Assembly: GCA_949358305.1 (NCBI GenBank)
Contig: OX442317.1
Coordinates: 11,102,186-11,166,185, forward strand
Origin: Strigamia acuminata
Lineage: Eukaryota > Arthropoda > Chilopoda > Geophilomorpha > Linotaeniidae
DNA: 64,000 bases
Direction of reading: 5' to 3'
A program made the translations under genes and the position numbers. Within the stretch, counting starts at the first letter, position 1; the number at the start of each line of letters is the position of its first letter. The notes below the pieces were generated by a model. It saw only the letters and a list, made by a program, of their open reading frames with translations. It was not told the DNA's origin and did not search any database. Shown piece after piece: positions 49,441-58,588 of the stretch.

Positions 49441-50016
49441 ATGTATTTTGGTCCATCACCATTTTATTGGCAGTGGGACAGGAAATTTGATATTGCACCT
49501 ACTGCAGGAGATTTTTGTTACGATAAAAAGTTCGAAAAATATTTTGTTTGTTTTTATGTTCAAAATAATACGTTTAAATCAGATGTAACATGCTTAATGA
49601 TGTATTATAATAACACGCAAGTTGTATTTGTACCTTTAGAAAATTTAAGTGATGTCTTGGCTAATGATCAATCACTACTGCCAGTACTGGGATCACAAAT
49701 TGCTTGTGCTGTATCTCTTAAAGACAAATTAGAGCAACATATTTTAAAAACTGCGCCTTTTATTTCAACTTCAACTAAAAGTAATATTAAGATTTTATCT
49801 TGCAATCGAAAGATTTTAAATCTGTGGACTGATGGTAATATACACGAGACAAAGGACAAGATAAGAATATTGTGTTTTTTTCACAACGATACTAATCCAT
49901 CTGCAGAATATAATTTTAAAAGTGGATATTTTAAATGTTACGCCTGTAATAAACGCTGTAAAAGCTTATATTTACATTTAAAAAAAATTAATCATCAAAT
50001 ATTAAAAAAATTATAA
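49441..50016 (+). CDS. Primase-type zinc-finger protein (CHC2-like), 191 aa
   Basis: An intact ORF. The C-terminal region contains C145-x2-H148 (CFFHNDTNPSA) and C166-x2-C169 (FKCYACNK), 17 residues apart. The 'CPFHxDxxPSxxxxxxxxxFxCxxC' arrangement is the CHC2 zinc domain of primases, and similar Cys/His clusters occur at the end of herpesvirus UL52-type and PrimPol primases. The N-terminal 130 residues show no polymerase motif, so this is a zinc domain without catalytic part: either a split primase subunit or a regulatory protein. It begins a row of small viral genes in the same direction. Confident on the zinc motif; the role is inferred. Confidence 0.6.
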   Translation: MYFGPSPFYWQWDRKFDIAPTAGDFCYDKKFEKYFVCFYVQNNTFKSDVTCLMMYYNNTQVVFVPLENLSDVLANDQSLLPVLGSQIACAVSLKDKLEQHILKTAPFISTSTKSNIKILSCNRKILNLWTDGNIHETKDKIRILCFFHNDTNPSAEYNFKSGYFKCYACNKRCKSLYLHLKKINHQILKKL

Positions 50017-50074
50017 TTGTTATTTTTTGCAATAAAGTATAAATTTAATTTATTAAAAAAAGAAATAAAAAACA

Positions 50075-50317
50075 ATGTCGTCAGCAATGATATTTTACGC
50101 CCTGTGCATATTGATGCTACTTTTAGCTGTTTCTACGCTAATTGTAATTACATGTGTGAAATATAGCGTAGTCACAATTATCGAAACTAAAGCAGGCGAA
50201 AACCCAACATTTACAAAGGTAATGTGGGGAGTAGTGGGTATGCAATCAGCAATATGTATACTTGCAGGACTTACAATTTACATGACAAATCAGAATGCAC
50301 GAAGTTTGGATCGTTAA
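50075..50317 (+). CDS. Small membrane protein, two transmembrane helices, 80 aa
   Basis: The product begins MSSAMIFYALCILMLLLAVS; hydrophobic segments lie at about 5-28 and 50-70. It resembles in shape the many short, double-spanning envelope proteins of baculovirus-like viruses (Ac76/Ac78 type in general), but no sequence identity can be claimed. It follows the zinc protein by 58 bp. Confidence 0.55.
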   Translation: MSSAMIFYALCILMLLLAVSTLIVITCVKYSVVTIIETKAGENPTFTKVMWGVVGMQSAICILAGLTIYMTNQNARSLDR

Positions 50318-50416
50318 AATAACATAATTCAAGTAATTTTAAATAATCAAAAATGAGTGTAATCTGAGCATTATTTTCTAACCGTTGCAAATTGCTTAAA
50401 AAAATTCTTAAAAAAA

Positions 50417-50689
50417 ATGAACGTGCTGAATATTATTCTAGTTATCCTGAGTTCCACCGTTATTTTTCACATAATGTTTTATAAATCACGGTTTACCTCC
50501 AAACAATATGATTCTATTTTAAGAAATACTCAAGGTTGGTTCGAATCGGATATTTTTAAAGACGCCTATGCTGACCGACTACGAAAATGTTGGACAAACA
50601 AATATAAATACATAGAAGATATATTTGAATTGCAAAATAAAAGCAAACTTTATGAAATATTTAATAGTTGTTTCGAACCGCAAACGTAA
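50417..50689 (+). CDS. Small N-anchored membrane protein, 90 aa
   Basis: One N-terminal hydrophobic segment (LNIILVILSSTVIFHIMF), then a soluble part with two cysteines (C58 and C85 region). The size and shape recall small infectivity or envelope factors of the PIF-6/PIF-7 kind, but I cannot assign it. Its 3' end overlaps by 29 bases that of the opposite gene at 50661-50960. Confidence 0.5.
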   Translation: MNVLNIILVILSSTVIFHIMFYKSRFTSKQYDSILRNTQGWFESDIFKDAYADRLRKCWTNKYKYIEDIFELQNKSKLYEIFNSCFEPQT

Positions 50690-50960
50690 ATCCAATCGTT
50701 GAAATTAATAAATATACAATATACTGAAAAAATTTGTTTTTGTCGTAGTTTTTTAAATTACTTGGTGGTTCCACTTGCAGATTATGTCGCATTTCTGCTA
50801 GAACATTGAAATGGTGTTTTATACAGTCCCAATTGTGTATATTGCTTTCCGAACATTTTGCTACAATGTTAGAATATTCACTAATATCATTGCTGTATGT
50901 TTTATATATATCTCGTGATTGAATCCACTGGCGTTTCGAATTTGATATTTTTTGATCCAT
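50661..50960 (-). CDS. Small C-terminally anchored protein, 99 aa
   Basis: Start ATG at 50958-50960 (MDQKISNSKRQWIQSRDIYK). A soluble helical N-terminal part with two cysteines is followed by a C-terminal membrane segment (FFQYIVYLLISTIGFTFAV). Tail-anchored topology. It diverges from the VP39-like gene with only about 57 bp between start codons and converges on the 90-aa gene with an overlap. Unnamed. Confidence 0.55.
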   Translation of the reverse strand: MDQKISNSKRQWIQSRDIYKTYSNDISEYSNIVAKCSESNIHNWDCIKHHFNVLAEMRHNLQVEPPSNLKNYDKNKFFQYIVYLLISTIGFTFAVRNNY

Positions 50961-51017
50961 CTAAACAGTCAATTATAAAAACAATATAAGTTATTTTTTT
51001 TAAAAAAAAAACTTTTG
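50961..51017. promoter_or_regulatory. Bidirectional promoter between tail-anchored gene and VP39-like gene
   Basis: 57 bp with ATATAAGTTATTTT about 25-30 bp before the VP39-like ATG: a DTAAG late-type initiator. A-rich run of ten follows directly before the start. Confidence 0.4.
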
Positions 51018-52187
51018 ATGCCAGTATCACGTAATTTCCGTCGAAACAAAAAGTTGCTGGAAACACCAACCAAAACAGAAAAAGATAATTTTCTAAAATC
51101 TCTTAAACCATTAGTAGAAGTCACTATAGATAATGCACTAAAATTTGGCACAGAAATTTCGAATAAGTGTATGCTAAGCCATAAGTGGTTATCATTTTCG
51201 AGATCTTCAAACGAAATCTTTGAAAAGTATAAATATGAAGCTTCTGTTTTTCCCTCAGTATGCAAAGCATGTCTTGCTATAAAATTTGGATTGTTACAGA
51301 CATTCAAACACACCGTGATTAACTACTGCTCAATAGAGAAATATAGGAGTTTAAACATGAACGAAGGACCGTATCTTCAAGCATATTCGTCATTGTCTCA
51401 CAAAAAAAAAATAGTTTTCCCTACAACAACAATCATTATACCGTGTGGTTATTTATTATTTGATTTTCTCATGACTGATTCTGCAAGCTTATTTCTTCAC
51501 GATCCTGATAAAATTCCGATGTATGAAATAAAAAATGATAAGTACATTTTTAATCCGTTTATTTATGAATACTTTAAAGCATTATACCACAAATACAGTT
51601 TTCATACAAATATAAATTTATCTTTGATAGAAAAGTTTTTAAATTATAATGTTGGAATCGATGAGCTAGATTTAATGTCTACATATGAAGCTGAAGCGTT
51701 GTTAATAGGAGAGCTTGTTCGTCCTAGTACTAATAGTTCAGTGTTTATTCAGAAGGAAGGAAAGGGTGGAAACGACAAACAGTTTGTAAACAAAGTGTTT
51801 AGTTACAACACACATCCAGTTATAAAGGACAAAAATGCCATGATAATTGAAGGATCTGAGCAGCTGTTTTCTTCTGATTTTTGTACGTTGATAAGCAACA
51901 TCGATGAGCTAGAAAAAACTATATACAAACCTTATTTTGAAAATGTTCAAGAAATTACTGGAAAACGTATTATATCTCATTGTATACCGAATAAAATATT
52001 ACAAGACGATGAACCACCCAAAACATTTCGTGAATATAAGTACAATGTGCAATGGGTTTCAAGTGTAGGTTTGGTGGCAACGAAAGATATATATAATGAA
52101 GAAATATTAGTTGGGGATGCTGAAATAAAATTCAAAGACTTCGAACAATTAAATATAAATGCACATAAGAACGCTACCTACTTTTAA
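51018..52187 (+). CDS. vp39: VP39-like major capsid protein, compact form (389 aa)
   Basis: The ATG at 51018 is used; the previous codon is TTG. The protein contains 'NKCMLSHKW' and 'VCKACLAIKFGL' (a C-x3-H ... C-x2-C zinc cluster), 'NEGPYLQAY', 'VVFPTTTIIIPCG', and C-terminal 'HCIPNKIL' and 'FREYKYNVQWVSSVGLVATKD'. The two genes at 5074 and 7878 have the same elements on either side of a coiled-coil insert that is missing here. The length (389) is near that of baculovirus VP39 (about 350) and the '..VGLVA' strand with a preceding Arg-rich stretch is reminiscent of that family, so this is likely the standard capsid protein and the tandem pair are elaborations. A TAAG motif stands about 30 bp upstream. 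Confidence 0.6.
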   Translation: MPVSRNFRRNKKLLETPTKTEKDNFLKSLKPLVEVTIDNALKFGTEISNKCMLSHKWLSFSRSSNEIFEKYKYEASVFPSVCKACLAIKFGLLQTFKHTVINYCSIEKYRSLNMNEGPYLQAYSSLSHKKKIVFPTTTIIIPCGYLLFDFLMTDSASLFLHDPDKIPMYEIKNDKYIFNPFIYEYFKALYHKYSFHTNINLSLIEKFLNYNVGIDELDLMSTYEAEALLIGELVRPSTNSSVFIQKEGKGGNDKQFVNKVFSYNTHPVIKDKNAMIIEGSEQLFSSDFCTLISNIDELEKTIYKPYFENVQEITGKRIISHCIPNKILQDDEPPKTFREYKYNVQWVSSVGLVATKDIYNEEILVGDAEIKFKDFEQLNINAHKNATYF

Positions 52188-52562
52188 TTGCCAGCACTGT
52201 TAAATCAGCTGTTATGTTTTTATCTCTATCAGATGTCAGCATTTTTAGTAATTTAATACTCCTCAATTTCCGCCCTTCGAGCTACTTCCCTACGCCTTTA
52301 AAATTGTCTTTGAGAAAAATGAAGAATTCCATTTTAATTGACTTGTCCAGGTAGTAAATAATTATTTTTAGCACGCACTATCGCAATTAAATTCACATCT
52401 GGTGTTTAGAAAATAAAGTTTGAAGCTGTAATTTGAAGCTGTAAGTAAAAAAAAAACAAATAACAAACGAATTGTATCATTGTATTGTGTTTTATTTACT
52501 TGCATGAAGCCTTTTAAAAATTAAATTAAAATATAGATAAAGAATAATTAAAATTTAATAAA
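52188..52562. other. Gene-free AT-rich spacer
   Basis: No ORF or repeat of note; AT-rich leader before the next locus. Confidence 0.4.
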
Positions 52563-53480
52563 ATGAAAAATGAAAAACAATTCTACAGAGAAAAGGGCAT
52601 TCCAGCTTGGACGACCGCACCAAATGGCAATTCTCGTGGCAACGATTGTGACAGTTCTTGTAGTATTCATGATGCCAGTTCTCGTGGCAGTCTTGGTGCC
52701 AGTTTTCGTGGAAGTTATGGTGCCAGTTTTCGTGGGAGTTATGACGCTAGTTCTCGTGGTATTTGCCGGCATGTTGTCAATTCTCGGGGCAATTATGATG
52801 CTAGTTCTCACGGCTTTTACCGGCATGTTGTCAATTCTCGTGGGAGTTACAATGCTAGTTCTTGCGGCATTTACCAGCGTATTTTCAATTCTCTCGCCCG
52901 AGCAGTATTCTATTCGCACGGATTCTCGTGGTCGTATCACGGGTATCTGTATTCAGACTCGAGCTTGGGGAATTCAGTGCCAATTCTCGGGGCAGACATG
53001 GTGGCAGTTCTCGTAGTTATGGTGCTAGTTCTCATGGCATTCGTGAGAGTTATGGTGCCAGTTTTCGTGGCATTCGTGAGAGTTATGGTGCCAGTTTTCG
53101 TGAGAGTTATGACGCTAATTCTCGCGGCATTTGCCGGCATGTTGTCAATTCTCAAGGCAATTATGATGCTAGTTGTCACGGCATTTACCAGCATGTTGTC
53201 AATTCTCTTTCCCGGGCAGTATTCGCACGGATTCTCGTGGTCGTATCAGTATTCAGGCTCGAACTGGAGGAATTCGGTTCCAATTCTCGGGGCAGTTATT
53301 GTGGCAGTTCTCGTGCTACTCGTAGTTACGCTGCTAGTATTTAGACTCGAGCTGGTCGTAGTCGTGACCGTCGCCGTTTCGGTGTTCAGTCTCGCGCAGG
53401 TCGTGGTCGTCATCGTGTTAGTGATGGCAGTTGTAGTCATGGATTTAATGAAAAAAATTGTTTAATAAATAAATGTGTAG
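52563..53480 (+). CDS. Arg/Gly/Ser-rich repeat locus, reading frame broken into segments (basic protein candidate)
   Basis: A GC-rich island of degenerate tandem repeats. Starting at the ATG at 52563 the frame reads NSRGNDCDSS, then SSRGSLGASFRGSYGASFRG units up to about 52880; the same style resumes in another frame (SRGRHGGSSRSYGASSHG, 52950-53330) and, after a stop, in a third (RAGRSRDRRRFGVQSRAGRG, 53345-53420). Each change of frame looks like an indel between repeat units. The other frames yield hydrophobic Val/Leu/Met-rich strings which I take as shadows. An RG/SR-rich DNA-binding protein of P6.9 kind, now decayed or made by frameshifting, is the best reading. The minus strand gives Thr/Arg-rich ORFs that are less likely. 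No confident annotation. Confidence 0.35.
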
Positions 53481-53662
53481 TCTTATTTGGTTTTGATTTG
53501 TTGGGTTTTATTTTCTTTTGAATTCACTTTATTGCAATTGATTGCTCCACAGTAATTCCCATCAGCAGTTTACATTTTCAGCAATAAATTATTAAATTCT
53601 ATTATTCGTGTCGGTAATTCAGTGAATACAGATAGCTAGGTGTGTAAATTATGATGATTTTT

Positions 53663-53725
53663 AAATAAAAACACAATTTTCAATAAACAAAATGCGTTTT
53701 GTTCATTGAAATTGTGTTTTTATTT
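53663..53725. repeat. Hairpin of about 30-bp arms
   Basis: AAATAAAAACACAATTTTCA and the inverted TGAAATTGTGTTTTTATTT arm are nearly perfect complements around a short loop (ATGCG). Could act as an AT-rich terminator or be a tiny MITE. Confidence 0.6.
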
Positions 53726-54680
53726 ATTTACTTGTGTAAAACATTTAAGACAAAACCAATTCCTCTAAAATTAATAATTAAAGTAATCAAACACCGTAGC
53801 ATCATAAACATTAAAAGTTATTAAACAAACCTTTTTTTATTAATAAATTCTCAGATTGTTTTTCTGAGTTTCTAAGCAAAAAGCAATAATGTAACTGTTG
53901 CTTACTATCAAAATGTATTTGATGCACTCAAATGTGTCAGGCGTATGCCATGTCGAGTCCAGCCCTAAAGACAGTGGCGCCATCATGCGGAGCAACACCC
54001 GAAGTAGGGAGTTTCGCTACTTCCCTTCTACTATTATGGTCAAAGGGTAGAATGGACAAAATGGCGGCCGTTTAAAAACTTTTCTATTTTTATTCAAAAT
54101 AGAATTCAACTTACTCGTTAATTTTATGTCATCCTTGTAAGTGGTTGTGGTTGTGGTTGTGGTTTAATAAAAATTAAAAATTAATAAATTATTGTACTTT
54201 GATTTCTTAAATTTTTGCTGATTTTCTTAATTTCCAAAACATAAAGTTAATCAAACATTTGAAATTACTAAATAGAAAGTTGATACGAATGCTGCTTCAA
54301 ATTGCGCATGTGCAACAGTTAGATTTTCGAAAATTTCTAGTCGTCATTCAACGTTTAAATATGATTGACTAGATTTCTGATAATTAAGGTTTTGAAATCT
54401 ATTTAAAAATGAATAGTAGCCAAAAGTTCCTCTTTTTTTTTTATTTTTTTAATGGTACATGATTTTTTGAAGTTAACAAATACCAATGTATTTATATCAT
54501 TGGCAATCAAGTAGTTATACAATCCGATATAATAATGTTTCTTTGTATGTTGTATACAATACATCTAAAGAAGTTTCACTTAAGCAATCATCAAACAAAA
54601 GTAGGATTTATAATAACTACTACCCTTATACCCAGTTTAATAGTGTATTATAAGTGTATATATAAGTGTATAAGTGTAAG

Positions 54681-55038
54681 TATACCGTATATCTTCCATT
54701 TGTCCGCGGGTCTCTATTTGCACGCGGACCACGATTAACGAGGTTGAGAAAAAATCGCCGATGCATATAGCGCGCGGACCTCGAACAACGCGCGGGACAA
54801 AACGTTTTGCATACGTTTCGGCGTAAAGTACCGAAACGTATGGAAACGTTTTATTTGTCACCCTGTTGCGGTTTTTTGTTCATATACGTTGAAAAAACTC
54901 AGCATCAGCCAATTGGCCAGTGCTGTGTTTTTTGAACGTGTAAATAACCCGCTCCGTCGGTTAGTGCTCGATTAGCGCGCGGACAAATTTTTTGGTGCAT
55001 ATAGCTCACGGGGTGCTAATGGAAGATACACGGTGTAT
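54681..55038. mobile_element. MITE with ATACCGTATATCTTCCATT ends
   Basis: The left end ATACCGTATATCTTCCATT is inverted at 55018-55038 (reverse complement ATACACCGTGTATCTTCCATT). GC-rich interior with CGCGCGGACC and a second inverted stretch. No ORF. Confidence 0.55.
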
Positions 55039-55059
55039 GTGTATATATTCAAGGCAGTA

Positions 55060-55237
55060 CCAAAACCCAAAAACCAAAAACCCAAAACCAAAACCCAAAA
55101 CCCAAAATCAAAACCAAAACCAAAACCAAACCCAAAACCAAACCCAAACCCCAAACCAAAAACCCAAACCAAAACCAAAAACCCAAAATCAAAACCAAAA
55201 CCAAAAACCCCAAACCAAAAACCAAAACCAAAATCTT
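55060..55237 (+). repeat. CCAAAA/CCCAAAA simple repeat
   Basis: About 178 bp of irregular CCAAAA, CCCAAAA and CCAAAAA units. The complement is (T4-5 G2-3)n, which can form G-quadruplexes and resembles ciliate-type telomeric repeats, but is too irregular to be a telomere. Confidence 0.8.
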
Positions 55238-55386
55238 AATAATAATCCAGAAAAAAAGAAATAATGTTGACAGAATATGGACAGTGGTCAATCAGTCGTC
55301 TCCGTGGTCAATCAGTCGTATATCACTGCTCTCTTTTAGTATCATCTAAAAGATAGATGATAGTAGATGATAGTGTAAATAAAAAG

Positions 55387-55833
55387 TCAATATAATGATC
55401 TGCTTACATTTTTCTGTTTTGGTGGTGGTGACATCGGATCGACGTCTTCGCTAGTGCTCTGACTGCTGTCGCCTGATTCCATTTCAAATATCATGTCATC
55501 TCCTGTCTTCGCCTGAATTTGTCTTGGACGACGTTTGACTTCTATAGTTAGAAGACATTTGCCGATAATATTTGGATCTTGTGGCTTATTCTTCTTTACT
55601 ACTCCTTCGGCTTTACAATTATCGCAAAAAATGCAATATTCTCCTTCTGCAGGTGATATCATATACGTATATCCTTTACATACGTAACAAGGAATTTCCG
55701 TATCATCTGGATTCCTTCCAAGTTTTTTGTATGTTTGTGCTATTAAATCCATGGGCTCAATTTCCAGCAAGTCTCTTTCAGCTTCACCTTCATTTTCAGT
55801 TTGTGTATTTTCTAGAATGGATGTAGTGGCCAT
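55387..55833 (-). CDS. Unknown Cys-rich (CxxC x2) protein, 148 aa, possibly a first exon
   Basis: Start ATG at 55831-55833. An acidic N-terminus (NEGEAERDLLEIEPMDLI) is followed by two cysteine pairs, C49-x2-C52 and C67-x2-C70 (then C73), in 'PCYVCKGYTY...GEYCIFCDNCK': a compact zinc ribbon or treble-clef fold. The tail is Ser/Pro-rich. Just before the stop the sequence AAAAATGTAAGCAG contains a GTAAGC string that would be a good splice donor, so the last few residues may be intron and this may be a first exon of a cellular gene. Alternatively a small viral zinc protein. Not recognised. Confidence 0.45.
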   Translation of the reverse strand: MATTSILENTQTENEGEAERDLLEIEPMDLIAQTYKKLGRNPDDTEIPCYVCKGYTYMISPAEGEYCIFCDNCKAEGVVKKNKPQDPNIIGKCLLTIEVKRRPRQIQAKTGDDMIFEMESGDSSQSTSEDVDPMSPPPKQKNVSRSLY

Positions 55834-56269
55834 ATCAAGAATATCTGTGTGAACGCAGATCAGCCAAAGCTTGTGAACTAAAAGTCAGATCGTCCTATTT
55901 ATACAATTTGAACCTCTACTTTAATTATTTTATATTTTTAAAAAGAACATTCAAAAATCCATACAAATTGAATGCAAATCTAAATGAATTTCTTTTTAAG
56001 AAAAAAAAGAAAAAAAATTTGTGAAACTATGATCTCACTTGTCTGTAATTAAAAACATGTTTCAATTTTTATTTTTATTTCATTTCAAATTTAAAAAGAA
56101 AATAATAATTTATTAACATTTGAAATGAAATAAATTAATTATCTGCTAATAAAATTATTACATAACAGATCGCTATATAACTAAAAGCAACGTTATTTTT
56201 TAATCACAAAAATCTTTTATCTACAGTTTTTTTCACTAAATATACCTCGTATAAGTTAAATTTAAAAGT
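55834..56269. other. Leader region of the RNR gene
   Basis: AT-rich, no ORF or repeat of note. ACTAAATATACC before the ATG (56270) is a weak TATA-like site. Confidence 0.35.
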
Positions 56270-58588
56270 ATGGACGGCAAAGAACTAAATGCAAGTATAT
56301 TAAAAAGGGATGGTCGAAAAGAAGCATTCAGCCTGGCTAAAATATTTAAACGAATAGAAAAACAGTGTAAGAAGTTAGACACTCCGTTTATTGACGTAAA
56401 AAAAATGGTACATTTGATAAGCCATGATGTTTACAACAATCAACCGTCTAGCGATTTAGATGATGCAATGGCAAGAAAATTATCTTACTTTATCGATGAT
56501 CATCCAGATTATGACAAGCTCTCTGTGCGAGTCGCAATTACAAAATTACACAAGTATACATCTGAGTCGTTCAGTGACACCATGCAAGAATTAATAAATG
56601 CTAAAATTATCGATGAAACAATGGGTGTCAAGTTGCATGAAATAAATTCGAAGTATGGTGATCTGTCTAAAATTATTGATCACAGCAGAGATTATGACTT
56701 TACGTATTTTGGATTGGAGACAATGAAACAGTTGTATTTATTGAGAATTCAAGGCAAGATAATGGAAAGACCTCAGTACATGTTTATGAGAGTGGCCCTG
56801 TTTCTCCATTACGACAATTATGACGCGTTAATAGAAACTTATGATTCTTTATCAAAAAAAAATTATATACACGGCTCGCCCACTATGAGTAATTCAGGAA
56901 CGATAACCTCACAGCTGTCTAGCTGTTTTCTTTTGAGTATTCCACCTTTTTCTGTAGGTAATTTTATGAAAACCATGACACAATGCATAGAAATAAATAG
57001 ACGAACTGGTGGAATAGGGATAAATTTTAACAATATTCCAAGCGACAAATTTATAAGTTGCGTCAAAATAGCAAACGAGTGTTTGAATCTTGGAAACTCG
57101 TGTACGCGGAAACGTGCAGGTGGTATCGCTATTTATATCGAACCATGGCACGCAAACATAATGGAATTTTTGCAGTTCAAGAGACAAACGGGGAAGGACG
57201 AATTACGAGCACGTGATATCTTTTACGGATTATGGGTGCCTGATCTTTTTATGAAAAGAGTATTTCATGATGAAATGTGGACACTATTTGATCCACGTAA
57301 CAAACGAGTCATAAAACTCAGTAAATCTTACGGATCACAATTTGAAGAATTATACGAGGCGATGGAAATCAATAATAAATATGTGTATGAAACAATTAAA
57401 GCTCGTGATATTTGGAGATCAATAATAACGTCGCAGATAGAAACTGGTGGGCCATATATGTTGTACAAAGACACATGTAACAAATTTAACATGCAAAGTT
57501 ATTTGGGTGTCATACGAAATTCGAATCTGTGCACGGAAATTATAGAATACTCATCGTTTAATTCCATAGCAATGTGCAATTTGGCTTCGATATCTTTACC
57601 TAGATGTATAATTAATGGGAAATTTGACTATCAGAAGCTTTCTGAAATCACGAAATTAGTCACTAGAAATTTAAACAAAGTAATAGATAAAAACAAATAT
57701 TTATTCAAGGAAGCACACAATTCTAATATGGACAATCGACCTATTGGAATAGGTGTACAGGGTTTGGCTGATGTATTTGCAGAGCTGGAAATACCATTTG
57801 AAAGTGAATTAGCTAAAACATTAAACAAAAATATTTTTGAAACAATGTATTCCTCTGCAATTGCGGAAAGCTGTAAAATTGCCGGTAAACAATCACCCTT
57901 TGTGAACTTCCATCGATCCAAGTATTACGATGGAATCTTACACCATGATCAATGGGAAAACTTAGACAGTATGTTTGACGACGATACGTGGTCAGACATA
58001 AGGGAGGACATCAAATTACACGGAATAATAAATAGTTTATTAATTACTGTAATGCCAACTGCGACCACATCCCAAGTGCTGGGTAACAATGAGTCAATAG
58101 AACCTTATACTGCCAATTTATACTTGAGAAGAACGCAAGTAGGCGAATTTAAAATTGTGAACCGCCACCTCGTCAAAATGTTAGCGAATAAAAATTTGTG
58201 GAATAAAAACACAGTAAATGATATCCTACAACATGGAGGTTCAATACAAAATATAGAATATATCCCAGAAACAATCAAATCTATCTTTAAAACTGTGTGG
58301 GAAATTCCACATAAGGTTATCATTGACATGGCTGCAGATAGGGCTTCATACGTAGACCAAAGTCAATCGTTAAATATACATATAGCTAATCCATCTTCCA
58401 ATACTTTAACTAATATTCATTTTTATTCCTGGAGCAAGAATTTGAAAACAGGAATGTATTATTTGCGAACAAATCCGGAAGTAAAATGTACAGCATTCAC
58501 GCTCCCCACATCATCTGGAGGCCAACATGAAAAAGTTGCAAGTGAAATCATTGTTTCTGATCCGGTTGTGTGTAATTCGTGCTCATAA
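56270..58588 (+). CDS. rr1: Ribonucleoside-diphosphate reductase large subunit (class Ia)
   Basis: A complete 772-residue enzyme converting ribonucleotides to deoxyribonucleotides; it needs a small subunit, not present here. Residues 10-40 are an ATP-cone (LKRDGRKEAFSLAKIFKRI). The catalytic cysteines are in place: C219 (SSCFLL), C421 (NLCTEI) and C436 (CNLAS), with the phosphate-binding MPTATTSQVLGNNE (595-608). The radical-transfer pair is Y730-Y731 (GMYYLRT), and the C-terminal relay is C768/C771 (VCNSCS). The length is normal for eukaryotic or viral R1 (about 790). Nudiviruses, hytrosaviruses and several baculoviruses encode both subunits. Codon use is AT-rich like the viral genes. It works with thymidylate synthase at 20.6 kb to supply dNTPs. 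Confidence 0.97.
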   Translation: MDGKELNASILKRDGRKEAFSLAKIFKRIEKQCKKLDTPFIDVKKMVHLISHDVYNNQPSSDLDDAMARKLSYFIDDHPDYDKLSVRVAITKLHKYTSESFSDTMQELINAKIIDETMGVKLHEINSKYGDLSKIIDHSRDYDFTYFGLETMKQLYLLRIQGKIMERPQYMFMRVALFLHYDNYDALIETYDSLSKKNYIHGSPTMSNSGTITSQLSSCFLLSIPPFSVGNFMKTMTQCIEINRRTGGIGINFNNIPSDKFISCVKIANECLNLGNSCTRKRAGGIAIYIEPWHANIMEFLQFKRQTGKDELRARDIFYGLWVPDLFMKRVFHDEMWTLFDPRNKRVIKLSKSYGSQFEELYEAMEINNKYVYETIKARDIWRSIITSQIETGGPYMLYKDTCNKFNMQSYLGVIRNSNLCTEIIEYSSFNSIAMCNLASISLPRCIINGKFDYQKLSEITKLVTRNLNKVIDKNKYLFKEAHNSNMDNRPIGIGVQGLADVFAELEIPFESELAKTLNKNIFETMYSSAIAESCKIAGKQSPFVNFHRSKYYDGILHHDQWENLDSMFDDDTWSDIREDIKLHGIINSLLITVMPTATTSQVLGNNESIEPYTANLYLRRTQVGEFKIVNRHLVKMLANKNLWNKNTVNDILQHGGSIQNIEYIPETIKSIFKTVWEIPHKVIIDMAADRASYVDQSQSLNIHIANPSSNTLTNIHFYSWSKNLKTGMYYLRTNPEVKCTAFTLPTSSGGQHEKVASEIIVSDPVVCNSCS

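Larger units (their letters stand above)
53466..55386. other. Repeat-rich gene-free stretch
   Basis: It contains a hairpin (53663-53725), a MITE (54681-55038) and a (CCAAAA)n array (55060-55237). TA-rich and GTATAAGTGTA-type simple sequence lies at 54640-54680. No supported gene. Confidence 0.5.

Noticed and set aside
55060-55237. True telomere at an integration end
   Set aside because: The units are irregular and DNA with genes continues on both sides.
55049-55291. Low-complexity ORFs over the (CCAAAA)n array
   Set aside because: A simple repeat without stops; not a gene.
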